Source of the DNA: Lachnospiraceae bacterium
Lineage (GTDB): Bacteria > Bacillota > Clostridia > Lachnospirales > Lachnospiraceae
Direction of reading: 5' to 3'
DNA: 39,202 bases
Assembly (NCBI GenBank): GCA_017474455.1
Contig: JAFVHP010000017.1
Span: forward strand, 1 to 39,202
How positions within the stretch are numbered: position 1 is the stretch's first letter; the number at the start of each line of letters is the position of its first letter. Positions 26,652 through 39,008 of this stretch are shown piece after piece. Both the position numbers and the translations under genes were made by a program. The notes under the pieces were generated by a model. That model saw only the letters and a list, made by a program, of their open reading frames with translations, was not told the origin of the DNA and did no database searches.

Positions 26652-27281
26652 ATGGCAAAAGTGGAGTTGAAGCAGCCTGTCATACAGGAAATCTCCGAGA
26701 AGATCGAAGGAGCACAGTCTGTTGTTCTGGTCGACCACAGGGGTCTTACTGTTGCGCAGGATACCGATCTTCGCAGACAGCTCAGGGCAGAAGGCATCTA
26801 CTACAAAGTTTATAAGAACACCATGATGAACTTTGCATTCAAGGATACGCCTTTTGAAGAGCTCTCGAAGTTCCTGGAAGGTCCCAGCGCAATGGCAGTC
26901 TCCAAAACGGATGCAACCGCACCTGCCCGTGTCCTTGCAAAGTTTGCTGAAACAGCAAAGATGCTCGAGATCAAAGGCGGTGTTGTTGAAGGCGCTCTTT
27001 ATGATGCCGACGGCATGAAAGAGATCGCCAAGATCCCTTCAAGAGACGAACTGTTATCCAGATTGCTTGGAAGCATGCAGTCACCTGTCACCAACTTTGC
27101 CCGTGTTCTTAAACAGATCGCGGAAAAGAAGGCTGAAGGCGGCGAAGCTGCGGCAGCTGAACCTGCAGCAGAAAATGAAGCTCCTGCTGAGGCAGCTGCG
27201 GAAGCACCTGCTGAAACAGCAGCAGAAGCTGTTGAAGCCCCTGCAGAAGAACCTGCAGAAGCCCCTGCTGCTGAGGAATGA
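26652..27281 (+). CDS. rplJ: 50S ribosomal protein L10
   Basis: Stalk base protein that binds 23S rRNA and carries L7/L12 dimers on its C-terminal helix. The first 160 residues are a normal L10: KIEGAQSVVLVDHRGLTVAQ, RRQLRAEGIYYKVYKNTMM, and EGPSAMAVSKTD. The helix FARVLKQIAEKKAE follows, then about 50 extra residues made almost only of Ala, Glu and Pro, giving 209 residues against the usual 165-175. AAGGAGGT precedes the ATG. It is controlled by the L10 leader upstream and followed 66 bases later by rplL. rplK and rplA, often upstream, are absent. Confidence 0.96.
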   Translation: MAKVELKQPVIQEISEKIEGAQSVVLVDHRGLTVAQDTDLRRQLRAEGIYYKVYKNTMMNFAFKDTPFEELSKFLEGPSAMAVSKTDATAPARVLAKFAETAKMLEIKGGVVEGALYDADGMKEIAKIPSRDELLSRLLGSMQSPVTNFARVLKQIAEKKAEGGEAAAAEPAAENEAPAEAAAEAPAETAAEAVEAPAEEPAEAPAAEE

Positions 27282-27347
27282 TCCCCGCACAGGATTTACA
27301 GAACTTGAATCAATCAGAAATGTCTGAATAATTATGGAGGTAATACA

Positions 27348-27722
27348 ATGGCTAAATTAACTGGCGCAGAGATCATCGAAGCGATCAAAGAGTTATCTGT
27401 TCTTGAGCTCAATGACCTTGTAAAGGCATGTGAAGAAGAGTTTGGCGTATCTGCAGCAGCAGGTGTCGTCGTTGCAGCAGCAGGCCCCGCAGCCGCCGCT
27501 GAGGAAGAAAAGACCGAGTTTGACGTTGAGCTGACCGAGTTCGGCGCTGAAAAGGTTAAGGTCATCAAGGTTGTCCGTGAGATCACCGGCCTTGGTCTTA
27601 AGGAAGCGAAAGATACTGTTGAATCCGCTCCGAAGGTAATCAAGGAGCAGGTCAGCAAGGAAGAAGCTGAAGAGCTGAAGAAGAAACTCGAAGAAGTAGG
27701 CGCTAAGGTCACATTAAAGTAA
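27348..27722 (+). CDS. rplL: 50S ribosomal protein L7/L12
   Basis: Multi-copy stalk protein that recruits translation GTPases. The 124 residues follow the family: N-terminal dimerisation helix ([20 protein letters not shown]), Ala-rich hinge ([19 protein letters not shown]), and a C-terminal domain with [27 protein letters not shown] site precedes the ATG. It is cotranscribed with rplJ and ends at a strong terminator before rpoB. Confidence 0.97.
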   Translation: MAKLTGAEIIEAIKELSVLELNDLVKACEEEFGVSAAAGVVVAAAGPAAAAEEEKTEFDVELTEFGAEKVKVIKVVREITGLGLKEAKDTVESAPKVIKEQVSKEEAEELKKKLEEVGAKVTLK

Positions 27723-27756
27723 TCAGCCGAAGAGTTTTATCCGAATCAAAGATATT

Positions 27757-27802
27757 AAAGCAAAACAGTACCTGCCGGCGGCAGTTGCTGTTTTGCTTTT
27801 TT
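27757..27802 (+). terminator. intrinsic terminator between rplL and rpoB
   Basis: AAAGCAAAACAG (27757-27768) pairs with CTGTTTTGCTTT (27788-27799), 12 bp, enclosing a second CTGCC/GGCAG helix. The run TTTTTT (27797-27802) follows directly. It would end rplJL mRNA and separate stalk protein levels from rpoBC. Confidence 0.88.
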
Positions 27803-27816
27803 AGTTTAAGTTTGTA

Positions 27817-27844
27817 TTGACATCTTGAAATCCCATGTTGTAAA
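27817..27844 (+). promoter_or_regulatory. promoter of rpoBC
   Basis: Perfect -35 TTGACA (27817-27822), 16-base spacer, then TGTAAA (27839-27844), with TG one base before it as an extended -10. It lies 15 bases after the rplL terminator, giving rpoBC its own start near 27851. Confidence 0.7.
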
Positions 27845-27862
27845 CTGGAATTTGCTTCTCTG

Positions 27863-27906
27863 CGCCTATTTTTAGGTGTTTGTTTTCTGACGCCGTGAGG
27901 GTCAGA
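27863..27906 (+). promoter_or_regulatory. two hairpins in the rpoB 5' leader
   Basis: Hairpin one: CGCCTA (27863-27868) with TAGGTG (27873-27878), loop TTTT. Hairpin two: TCTGAC (27886-27891) with GTCAGA (27901-27906), then a bulged G and CC/GG closing a GTGA (GNRA-type) tetraloop. Both are in the predicted leader between the promoter and the rpoB ribosome site. I do not recognise them as a named leader. No terminator follows before rpoB. Confidence 0.5.
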
Positions 27907-27932
27907 TAAATTGAAAATACGGGGTGAATTAG

Positions 27933-31817
<3,885 letters not shown>

Positions 31818-31868
31818 TCACTGCTGTTGAATGTTACCGTGATCTGCGATTCTTAAATGGAGGAAAAT

Positions 31869-34800
31869 ATGCCTAATACCAAGCAGCAAGGATATCAGCC
31901 TGTTACTTTTGATTCGATCAGGATCGGACTGGCTTCGCCGGATAAGATCAAAGCGTGGTCAAAGGGTGAGGTCACGAAGCCGGAGACCATTAATTACAGG
32001 ACCTTAAAACCCGAAAGAGACGGACTTTTCTGTGAAAGGATCTTCGGACCCACAAAGGACTGGGAGTGCCATTGCGGCAAGTATAAAAAGATCCGTTACA
32101 AAGGTGTCATCTGCGACCGCTGCGGCGTTGAAGTCACGAAGTCTTCTGTCCGCCGTGAGCGCATGGGCCATATCGAACTGGCCGCGCCGGTATCCCATAT
32201 ATGGTATTTCAAGGGGATCCCGAGCCGTATGGGCCTTGTTCTCGATATGTCCCCGAAGATCCTTGAAAAGATACTGTATTTCGCGTCCTATGTCGTTCTG
32301 GACAAGGGACAGACAGATCTTGAATACAAGCAGATCCTGACTGAAAAGGAATTCCAGGAAGCAAGGGACAAATGGGGCGCAAGATTCCGCGCGGGCATGG
32401 GCGCTGAAGCCGTAAAGGAACTGCTTCTTGCAATCGATGTGGAAGCTGAGTACGAAAGCCTCAGCAAGCAGATGAACGAGGCTACCGGACAGAAGCGTGC
32501 CCGTATTATCAAGCGCCTTGAAGTCATGGAAGCATTCAGGGAATCCGGCAACCAGCCTTCATGGATGGTCATGGACTGCATTCCCGTTATCCCTCCGGAT
32601 CTTCGGCCTATGGTACAGCTGGACGGCGGCCGTTTCGCGACTTCCGACCTGAATGACCTGTACCGCAGGATCATTAACAGGAACAACAGGCTTAAGAGGC
32701 TTCTTGACCTCGGCGCCCCGGATATCATTGTCCGCAATGAAAAACGTATGCTGCAGGAAGCGGTCGATGCCCTTATCGATAACGGTAGAAGAGGCCGTCC
32801 TGTAACTGGCCCCGGCAACCGTGCGCTGAAGTCGCTTTCCGATATGCTTAAAGGTAAATCCGGACGATTCAGACAGAACCTGCTCGGCAAGCGTGTTGAC
32901 TATTCCGGCCGTTCCGTTATCGTTGTCGGTCCCGAACTGAAGATCTATCAGTGCGGTGTCCCGAAGGAAATGGCCCTTGAGCTTTTCAAGCCTTTCGTTA
33001 TGAAGGAACTTGAACAGCGGAATATTTCCACCAATATCAAAAATGCCAAGAAGCTTGTGGAAAGGGTCGATCCCCAGGTGTGGGATATCCTTGAGGACGT
33101 GATCGGTGAGCATCCTGTCATGCTTAACCGTGCCCCCACTCTTCACAGGCTCGGTATCCAGGCTTTTGAACCCGTACTCGTCGAAGGCAAGGCGATCAAG
33201 CTTCACCCGCTCGTCTGTACCGCGTTCAATGCCGACTTTGACGGTGACCAGATGGCTATCCATCTTCCTCTTTCCGTAGAGGCGCAGGCTGAGTGCAGAT
33301 TCCTTCTGCTGGCCCCGAACAACCTTCTGAAACCTTCAGACGGCGGACCGGTCGCAGTTCCTTCACAGGATATGGTACTGGGCATTTATTACCTTACCCA
33401 GCTTCGCGAAGGCGAACCCGGAGAGGGCAATTACTACCGTGATATGAATGAGGCGATCCTGGCTTATGAAAACCACTGCATCACCCTTCATACAAGGATC
33501 CACGTCAGGGTCAGCAAGAAAGACGCGGAAGGCAATCTCCAGACAGGTACGGTAGAGACGACGCTCGGAAGACTGCTGTTCAATGAGATACTGCCTCAGG
33601 ATCTCGGCTTTGTTGACAGAAGCCTGCCGGAGAACTTCCTGAAGCCGGAAGTTGATTTCCTTGTTAATAAGAAGTATCTGAAAGAGATCCTGCAGAGGAT
33701 CATCGATACCCACGGAACATTCAAGACCGCTGAAGTCCTTGACCTGATCAAGGCGATCGGTTACAAGTATTCAACGATCGCGGCCATGACGGTCTCTATC
33801 GCCGATATCACTGTACCGCCCCAGAAGAAAGAGCTTCTCGCGCGCGGACAGCAGACAGTCGACAAGATTTCCGCGAACTTCCGCAGAGGTCTTGTTACTG
33901 AGGAAGAAAGATACCGCGGTGTCGTGGATACCTGGACAGAGATCGATAAGGAACTGACGGAAGTCCTGCTCAACAGCCTTGATAAATATAACAACATCTT
34001 TATGATGGCTGATTCGGGTGCCCGTGGTTCCAACCAGCAGATCAAACAGCTGGCCGGCATGCGAGGCCTGATGGCAGATACGACAGGACGTACGATCGAA
34101 CTTCCGATCAAATCCAATTTCCGTGAAGGACTGGATGTTCTGGAGTACTTCATGTCCGCGCACGGCGCCAGGAAAGGTCTGTCAGATACGGCTCTGCGTA
34201 CCGCTGACTCCGGTTACCTGACACGCCGAATGGTCGACGTTTCCCAGGAACTGATCATTCGTGAGATCGACTGCTGTGAAGGCCGTGAGACGATCCCCGG
34301 TATGGAAGTCGCAGCCTTCATGGACGGCAAGGAAACGATCGAGACGTTAAAGGACAGGATCACCGGAAGGGTATCCTGCTACGACATTAAAGATAATGAA
34401 GGCAATGTGATCGTCAAGAAGAACCACATGATCACGCCTGCCAGGGCCAAAGCCATCCTTTCGAAGGGTGTTGCCGAAGACGGCGGTCCGGTAGAAAAGG
34501 TAAAGATCCGTACGATCCTGACCTGCCGGTCCCATCTCGGGATCTGCGCAAAGTGCTACGGCGCGAATATGGCTACAGGCGAAATGGTCCAGGTCGGTGA
34601 AGCAGTCGGTATCATCGCTGCCCAGTCGATCGGCGAACCCGGTACACAGCTTACGATGCGTACCTTCCACACCGGCGGTGTTGCCGGCGGCGATATCACA
34701 CAGGGTCTTCCCCGTGTAGAAGAGCTTTTTGAAGCCAGAAGGCCCAAGGGACTTGCCATCATTGCCGAATTCGGCGGTGTTGTCACCATAAATGACAATA

Positions 34801-35549
34801 AGAAGAACCGAGAAGTGGTCGTTACAAATGTCAGCGAAGGTGAATCCAAGGCTTATCCGATCCCTTACGGATCCAGGATCAAGGTAATAGACGGCCAGAC
34901 GATAGAAGCCGGCGACGAGCTTACCGAAGGCAGCGTTAACCCTCATGACCTTCTCAAGATCAAGGGAATCCGCTCCGTACAGAACTATCTGCTCAGGGAA
35001 GTCCAGAGAGTATACCGGCTCCAGGGCGTTGACATCTGCGATAAGCATATCGAAGTGATCGTCCGCCAGATGCTCAAGAAGGTCAGGATCGAAACATCGG
35101 GAGATACGGAATTCCTTCCCGGATCACTTGTGGACATCCTCGATTATGAAGACGAGAACGAAAGGATGGAGCAGGAAGGAAAAGAACCTGCAGACGGCAA
35201 GCAGATCATCCTCGGCATTACGAAGTCCGCACTTGCGACCAATTCGTTCCTGTCGGCAGCGTCCTTCCAGGAAACGACCAAGGTACTGACCGATGCCGCC
35301 ATCCACGGAAAGGTCGATCCGCTTATCGGACTGAAAGAAAACGTCATTATCGGTAAGCTGATCCCTGCCGGTACCGGAATGAAGAGATACAGGAACACGC
35401 ACCTTTCCACGGATGCCAATCCGGTCAATCTTTTCGGAAGGAAAGCGGTCCAGGCTGTCAGCCAGCAGCAGTATGAATCGGAAGAGACTGTTGAATACAT
35501 CGAAGAGACGGAGTCGGTTTCCGAAGATTTTGCTGAGACATTAGTATAA
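31869..35549 (+). CDS. rpoC: RNA polymerase beta' subunit
   Basis: Catalytic subunit of RNA polymerase. The 1226 residues contain the N-terminal zinc site ([20 protein letters not shown]), the active-site NADFDGD at 454-460 with the three magnesium-binding Asp, [21 protein letters not shown], the trigger-loop region ([20 protein letters not shown], preceded by [11 protein letters not shown]), and the second zinc site ([13 protein letters not shown]). It has no large insertions. The frame opens at ATG 31857, but GGAGG (31859-31863) lies inside that extension and serves ATG 31869. It is followed by an inverted repeat and promoter rather than a classical terminator. Confidence 0.98.
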   Translation: MPNTKQQGYQPVTFDSIRIGLASPDKIKAWSKGEVTKPETINYRTLKPERDGLFCERIFGPTKDWECHCGKYKKIRYKGVICDRCGVEVTKSSVRRERMGHIELAAPVSHIWYFKGIPSRMGLVLDMSPKILEKILYFASYVVLDKGQTDLEYKQILTEKEFQEARDKWGARFRAGMGAEAVKELLLAIDVEAEYESLSKQMNEATGQKRARIIKRLEVMEAFRESGNQPSWMVMDCIPVIPPDLRPMVQLDGGRFATSDLNDLYRRIINRNNRLKRLLDLGAPDIIVRNEKRMLQEAVDALIDNGRRGRPVTGPGNRALKSLSDMLKGKSGRFRQNLLGKRVDYSGRSVIVVGPELKIYQCGVPKEMALELFKPFVMKELEQRNISTNIKNAKKLVERVDPQVWDILEDVIGEHPVMLNRAPTLHRLGIQAFEPVLVEGKAIKLHPLVCTAFNADFDGDQMAIHLPLSVEAQAECRFLLLAPNNLLKPSDGGPVAVPSQDMVLGIYYLTQLREGEPGEGNYYRDMNEAILAYENHCITLHTRIHVRVSKKDAEGNLQTGTVETTLGRLLFNEILPQDLGFVDRSLPENFLKPEVDFLVNKKYLKEILQRIIDTHGTFKTAEVLDLIKAIGYKYSTIAAMTVSIADITVPPQKKELLARGQQTVDKISANFRRGLVTEEERYRGVVDTWTEIDKELTEVLLNSLDKYNNIFMMADSGARGSNQQIKQLAGMRGLMADTTGRTIELPIKSNFREGLDVLEYFMSAHGARKGLSDTALRTADSGYLTRRMVDVSQELIIREIDCCEGRETIPGMEVAAFMDGKETIETLKDRITGRVSCYDIKDNEGNVIVKKNHMITPARAKAILSKGVAEDGGPVEKVKIRTILTCRSHLGICAKCYGANMATGEMVQVGEAVGIIAAQSIGEPGTQLTMRTFHTGGVAGGDITQGLPRVEELFEARRPKGLAIIAEFGGVVTINDNKKNREVVVTNVSEGESKAYPIPYGSRIKVIDGQTIEAGDELTEGSVNPHDLLKIKGIRSVQNYLLREVQRVYRLQGVDICDKHIEVIVRQMLKKVRIETSGDTEFLPGSLVDILDYEDENERMEQEGKEPADGKQIILGITKSALATNSFLSAASFQETTKVLTDAAIHGKVDPLIGLKENVIIGKLIPAGTGMKRYRNTHLSTDANPVNLFGRKAVQAVSQQQYESEETVEYIEETESVSEDFAETLV

Positions 35550-35567
35550 GAAATAATACCTTTAAAA

Positions 35568-35605
35568 CATGGAAGGCTTTTCAAGTGTTGACAAAGCCTT
35601 CCATG
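35568..35605. repeat. long inverted repeat between rpoC and rpsL, overlapping the rpsL promoter
   Basis: CATGGAAGGCTTT (35568-35580) is the exact reverse complement of AAAGCCTTCCATG (35593-35605). Inside it, TCAA and TTGA also pair around a GTG loop with one bulged C, giving 17 pairs in total. No T run follows on the plus strand, so it is not a classical terminator. The right arm contains most of the rpsL -35 box and spacer. It could form the 3' end stem of rpoBC mRNA, or act on DNA as an operator-like palindrome. Confidence 0.75.
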
Positions 35606-35617
35606 CTTCGATATAAT
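35588..35617 (+). promoter_or_regulatory. consensus sigma-A promoter of the rpsL operon
   Basis: TTGACA (35588-35593) and TATAAT (35612-35617), both perfect, with an 18-base spacer. Start is expected near 35624. The -35 lies inside the inverted repeat at 35568-35605. Confidence 0.85.
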
Positions 35618-35626
35618 CATATTTCG

Positions 35627-35659
35627 TGAGTTTTCATACGCTTTTTGCCGTATGTCTCA
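35627..35659 (+). promoter_or_regulatory. hairpin at the predicted 5' end of rpsL mRNA
   Basis: CATACG (35635-35640) pairs with CGTATG (35649-35654) around an 8-base loop. TGAG (35627-35630) pairs with CTCA (35656-35659) across an internal loop. The stem begins within a few bases of the expected transcript start and ends 11 bases before the AAGGAGGTGA of rpsL. It may protect the 5' end; a regulatory role is not shown. Confidence 0.45.
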
Positions 35660-35686
35660 AATATTAGAAGAAGGAGGTGAAACAGA

Positions 35687-36106
35687 ATGCCCACATTTAA
35701 CCAGTTAGTTAGAAACGGACGTCAGACTTCCGTAAAGAAGTCACAGGCTCCTGCGCTGCTCCGCGGATTCAATTCTCTGCAGAAAAAGACAGTCAAGATG
35801 AATGCGCCCCAGAAGCGCGGCGTCTGCACGGCAGTTAAGACTGCAACGCCCAAAAAGCCTAACTCAGCCTTAAGAAAGATCGCCAGGGTACGTCTTTCAA
35901 ACGGGATCGAAGTTACCAGCTACATTCCGGGTGAAGGCCATAACCTGCAGGAGCACAGTGTTGTTCTGATCAGAGGCGGAAGAGTTAAGGATCTGCCTGG
36001 TACCAGATACCACATCATCAGGGGTACACTGGATACAGCCGGCGTAGCCAATCGTAAGCAGGCTCGCTCAAAGTATGGCGCTAAGCGGCCGAAGGCAGCA
36101 AAGTAA
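35687..36106 (+). CDS. rpsL: 30S ribosomal protein S12
   Basis: Decoding-centre protein. The 139 residues are the long Gram-positive form: [12 protein letters not shown], the APQKRGVC segment, [40 protein letters not shown], and [15 protein letters not shown]. The lysines in TPKKPNSA and in RVKDLPG, whose changes confer streptomycin resistance, are wild type. A very strong AAGGAGGTGA precedes the ATG. It is the first gene of rpsL-rpsG-fusA. Confidence 0.98.
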   Translation: MPTFNQLVRNGRQTSVKKSQAPALLRGFNSLQKKTVKMNAPQKRGVCTAVKTATPKKPNSALRKIARVRLSNGIEVTSYIPGEGHNLQEHSVVLIRGGRVKDLPGTRYHIIRGTLDTAGVANRKQARSKYGAKRPKAAK

Positions 36107-36119
36107 CCTTTGTTGTATA

Positions 36120-36238
36120 AGGTACTTAATAGAGGTTAGTGTTGGCAGCTGTTTTATCAAGATAGATCAGCACGGACACATCTGTATTGTGAGTACCTGT
36201 GAATTATCGCGGTCCCTGTGACCGCTCTGATAAGGAGG
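36120..36238 (+). promoter_or_regulatory. structured rpsL-rpsG spacer, candidate S7 autoregulatory site
   Basis: In the 140-base gap, AGGTACTT (36120-36127) can pair with GAGTACCT (36191-36198), seven Watson-Crick pairs plus one G-U. This closes a domain with internal helices such as GCTG/CAGC enclosing TATC/GATA. Next, TTATC plus GCGGTC (36204-36214) pairs with GACCGC (36220-36225) and GATAA (36229-36233). The last arm overlaps the first two bases of the rpsG ribosome site AAGGAGG (36232-36238). In E. coli, S7 represses its own operon by binding this same intergenic position; whether this fold does the same is inference. Confidence 0.45.
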
Positions 36239-36246
36239 GAAGTAAC

Positions 36247-36717
36247 GTGCCACGTAAAGGACATGTACAGAAAAGAGAAGTACTTGAAGATCCCTTATAC
36301 AATAACAAAGTCGTTACCAAGCTGATCAATGCCGTCATGCTTGATGGCAAGAAAGGCGTAGCGCAGAAGATTGTATATGGTGCATTCTCCAAGATCGAAG
36401 AAAAAGCGGGCAAACCCGCGATCGAAGTCTTCGAAACAGCTATGAATAACATCATGCCTGTTCTCGAAGTCAAGGCAAGGAGGATCGGTGGTGCCACATA
36501 CCAGGTACCTATCGAAGTCCGTCCTGACAGACGCCAGGCGCTTGCACTGCGCTGGATGGTCATGTTCTCCCGCAGAAGAGGCGAGAAGAAGATGGAAGAC
36601 AGACTTGCAGGCGAGATTCTGGATGCATTCAACAATACTGGTTCATCTGTCAAGAGAAAAGAAGATATGCACAAGATGGCAGATGCAAACAGGGCGTTCT
36701 CTCATTACAGATTCTGA
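36247..36717 (+). CDS. rpsG: 30S ribosomal protein S7
   Basis: Primary binder of the 16S 3' major domain, organises the 30S head. The 156 residues match the family: [67 protein letters not shown], and the C-terminal NRAFSHYRF. The start is GTG 36247, nine bases after AAGGAGG; the frame remains open to 36199 without a ribosome site and would add 16 non-family residues. It is 140 bases after rpsL and 61 before fusA. Confidence 0.97.
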   Translation: MPRKGHVQKREVLEDPLYNNKVVTKLINAVMLDGKKGVAQKIVYGAFSKIEEKAGKPAIEVFETAMNNIMPVLEVKARRIGGATYQVPIEVRPDRRQALALRWMVMFSRRRGEKKMEDRLAGEILDAFNNTGSSVKRKEDMHKMADANRAFSHYRF

Positions 36718-36778
36718 TCGGATCGTTTTCAGAGTGCGTACATAAGAAAATGATTTGAGGGCTTAAGGAGGAAAATCT

Positions 36779-38902
36779 TTGGCGGAACAATTGAGAGAGT
36801 ATCCCCTGGAGAGAACCAGAAACATCGGTATTATGGCTCATATTGATGCCGGTAAAACGACTCTTACCGAAAGGATCCTTTACTATACTGGTGTTAATTA
36901 CAAGATCGGCGAGACTCATGAGGGAACTGCGACCATGGACTACATGGAGCAGGAACAGGAACGCGGTATTACGATCACGTCAGCCGCTACTACCTGCCAC
37001 TGGACACTGCAGGATCACAACGAGAACAAAAAAGGTGCCCTGGAGCATCGTATCAATATCATCGATACGCCCGGACACGTAGACTTTACAGTTGAAGTTG
37101 AACGTTCTCTGCGTGTCCTTGACGGTGCACTCGGCGTTTTTTCGGCCAAGGGCGGTGTCGAACCCCAGTCCGAAAACGTCTGGCGTCAGGCAGATACCTA
37201 TAATGTTCCCAGGATGGCGTTCGTCAACAAAATGGATGTGATCGGCGCGGATTATTACGGCTGCGTTGATCAGATCAGGAACAGACTGGGCAAAAATGCG
37301 ATCATGATCCAGATCCCCGTCGGTAAGGAAGAAAACTTCAAGGGTATCGTAGATCTGTTCGAAATGGATGCCTATATCTTCAATAATGATGACGGTACGG
37401 ATATCACTGTAACAGATATACCGGAAGAAGTCAGAGAAGAAGCGGAACTTTATCATACCGAACTGGTGGAAAAGGTCTGCGAACTCGATGACGACCTTAC
37501 GGAAATGTATCTGGAAGGTGAAGAACCTACGGTTGACCAGATGAAAGCGGCGCTCCGCAAGGCCACCTGCGAATGCAGGGCAGTGCCTGTTACATGCGGT
37601 TCGGCATATAAGAACAAAGGCGTACAGAAAGCAATAGATGCTATCGTCGAGTTTATGCCTTCACCGCTGGATGTTCCGGCTATCAAGGGTGTCGACCTTA
37701 ACGGCAATGAGGTTGAGAGGCATTCTTCCGATGAAGAACCTTTTGCCGCTCTTGCTTTTAAGATCATGACGGATCCCTTTGTCGGAAAGCTTGCGTTCTT
37801 CCGTGTTTATTCCGGAACGGTAAATGCCGGTTCATATGTACTGAATGCTACAAAAGACAAGAAAGAACGTATGGGCCGTATCCTGCAGATGCATGCCAAT
37901 CACCGCACAGAGATCGAGAAGGTCTTCTCCGGCGACATTGCTGCAGCTGTCGGACTTAAGATCACAACGACCGGCGATACGATCTGCGATGAAACACATC
38001 CGGTCATCCTTGAATCCATGGAATTCCCGGAACCTGTTATCGAGCTCGCAATCGAGCCCAAGACAAAAGCCGGACAGGGCAAACTTGCCGAAGCACTCGG
38101 CAAGCTCTCCGAAGAAGATCCGACTTTCCGTGCACATACGGACAGTGAGACAGGCCAGACGATCATCGCGGGTATGGGTGAGCTCCATCTGGAGATCATC
38201 GTTGACAGACTTTTACGTGAGTTCCATGTGGAAGCCAATGTCGGCGCTCCGCAGGTCGCTTATCGTGAGACCTTTACCAAGAGGGTGGATCAGGAATACA
38301 AATACGCCAGACAGTCAGGCGGCCGCGGCCAGTATGGTCACTGCAAGGTAATTTTTGAACCTGTGGACGCCAACGGCGAAGAACTCTATTCGTTCGAATC
38401 TACTGTTGTAGGCGGCAATATTCCCAAGGAATACATTCCGGCAATCGGTGAAGGTATCGAGGAAGCCATGAAGACCGGTACTCTCGGCGGATTCCCCGTT
38501 GTCGGCATTCACGCGAATGTTTATGACGGTTCCTACCATGAAGTCGACTCTTCGGAAATGGCATTCCACATTGCCGGTTCCATGTGCTTCAAAGAAGCCA
38601 TGAAAAAGGCTGACCCGGTGCTTCTCGAGCCGATCATGAAGGTCGAAGTTACAATGCCTGAGGAGTATATGGGCGACGTGATCGGCGATATCAATTCCAG
38701 ACGCGGAAGAGTCTTCGGAATGGACGATATCGGCGGCGGCAAACTGGTTCGCGGTTATGTTCCGCTTTCCGAAATGTTCGGTTATGCGACAGACTTGAGA
38801 TCCAAGACCCAGGGCCGCGGCAACTATTCAATGTTCTTTGAAAAGTATGAACCGGTACCGAAAAACGTACAGGATAAAGTACTTTCCAACAAGGGTAACT
38901 GA
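36779..38902 (+). CDS. fusA: elongation factor G
   Basis: GTPase that drives translocation and, with RRF, ribosome recycling. The 707 residues show G1 AHIDAGKTT from residue 20, the switch I segment [45 protein letters not shown], domain II, the domain III segment [16 protein letters not shown], domain IV with [16 protein letters not shown], and domain V with [19 protein letters not shown]. It starts with TTG at 36779, seven bases after AAGGAGG; no better ATG is nearby. It is cotranscribed with rpsL and rpsG; tuf follows from its own promoter. Confidence 0.98.
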   Translation: MAEQLREYPLERTRNIGIMAHIDAGKTTLTERILYYTGVNYKIGETHEGTATMDYMEQEQERGITITSAATTCHWTLQDHNENKKGALEHRINIIDTPGHVDFTVEVERSLRVLDGALGVFSAKGGVEPQSENVWRQADTYNVPRMAFVNKMDVIGADYYGCVDQIRNRLGKNAIMIQIPVGKEENFKGIVDLFEMDAYIFNNDDGTDITVTDIPEEVREEAELYHTELVEKVCELDDDLTEMYLEGEEPTVDQMKAALRKATCECRAVPVTCGSAYKNKGVQKAIDAIVEFMPSPLDVPAIKGVDLNGNEVERHSSDEEPFAALAFKIMTDPFVGKLAFFRVYSGTVNAGSYVLNATKDKKERMGRILQMHANHRTEIEKVFSGDIAAAVGLKITTTGDTICDETHPVILESMEFPEPVIELAIEPKTKAGQGKLAEALGKLSEEDPTFRAHTDSETGQTIIAGMGELHLEIIVDRLLREFHVEANVGAPQVAYRETFTKRVDQEYKYARQSGGRGQYGHCKVIFEPVDANGEELYSFESTVVGGNIPKEYIPAIGEGIEEAMKTGTLGGFPVVGIHANVYDGSYHEVDSSEMAFHIAGSMCFKEAMKKADPVLLEPIMKVEVTMPEEYMGDVIGDINSRRGRVFGMDDIGGGKLVRGYVPLSEMFGYATDLRSKTQGRGNYSMFFEKYEPVPKNVQDKVLSNKGN

Positions 38903-38905
38903 TAC

Positions 38906-38934
38906 TTGAAATAATCAAACCCATTCGTTATAAT
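38906..38934 (+). promoter_or_regulatory. promoter of tuf
   Basis: TTGAAA (38906-38911), 17-base spacer, perfect TATAAT (38929-38934), starting 3 bases after the fusA stop. The predicted start is near 38941. It lets tuf be made in excess over fusA. Confidence 0.8.
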
Positions 38935-38950
38935 CATGCATAGCGATTTG

Positions 38951-38969
38951 CGGACAATTAGTTTGTCCG
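38951..38969 (+). promoter_or_regulatory. hairpin in the tuf leader
   Basis: CGGACAA (38951-38957) pairs perfectly with TTGTCCG (38963-38969) around TTAGT. It lies about 10 bases after the predicted tuf start and 22 before the AAGGAGG. No T run follows, so it is not a terminator; 5'-end stabilisation is a plausible role. Confidence 0.45.
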
Positions 38970-39008
38970 GATGGGTGGATTACATTTATTAAGGAGGAAA
39001 TGAAAGAA

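Noticed and set aside
32559-33263. 234-residue minus-strand frame within rpoC
   Set aside because: It lies over the most conserved catalytic part of rpoC, whose codon constraints explain the open frame.
35568-35605. The rpoC-rpsL inverted repeat as an intrinsic terminator
   Set aside because: No T run follows the stem on the plus strand; downstream bases are the rpsL promoter spacer and -10 box.
36199-36246. In-frame GTG-started extension of S7
   Set aside because: No Shine-Dalgarno before 36199; a strong AAGGAGG lies within the extension and serves GTG 36247, which gives the normal S7 start.
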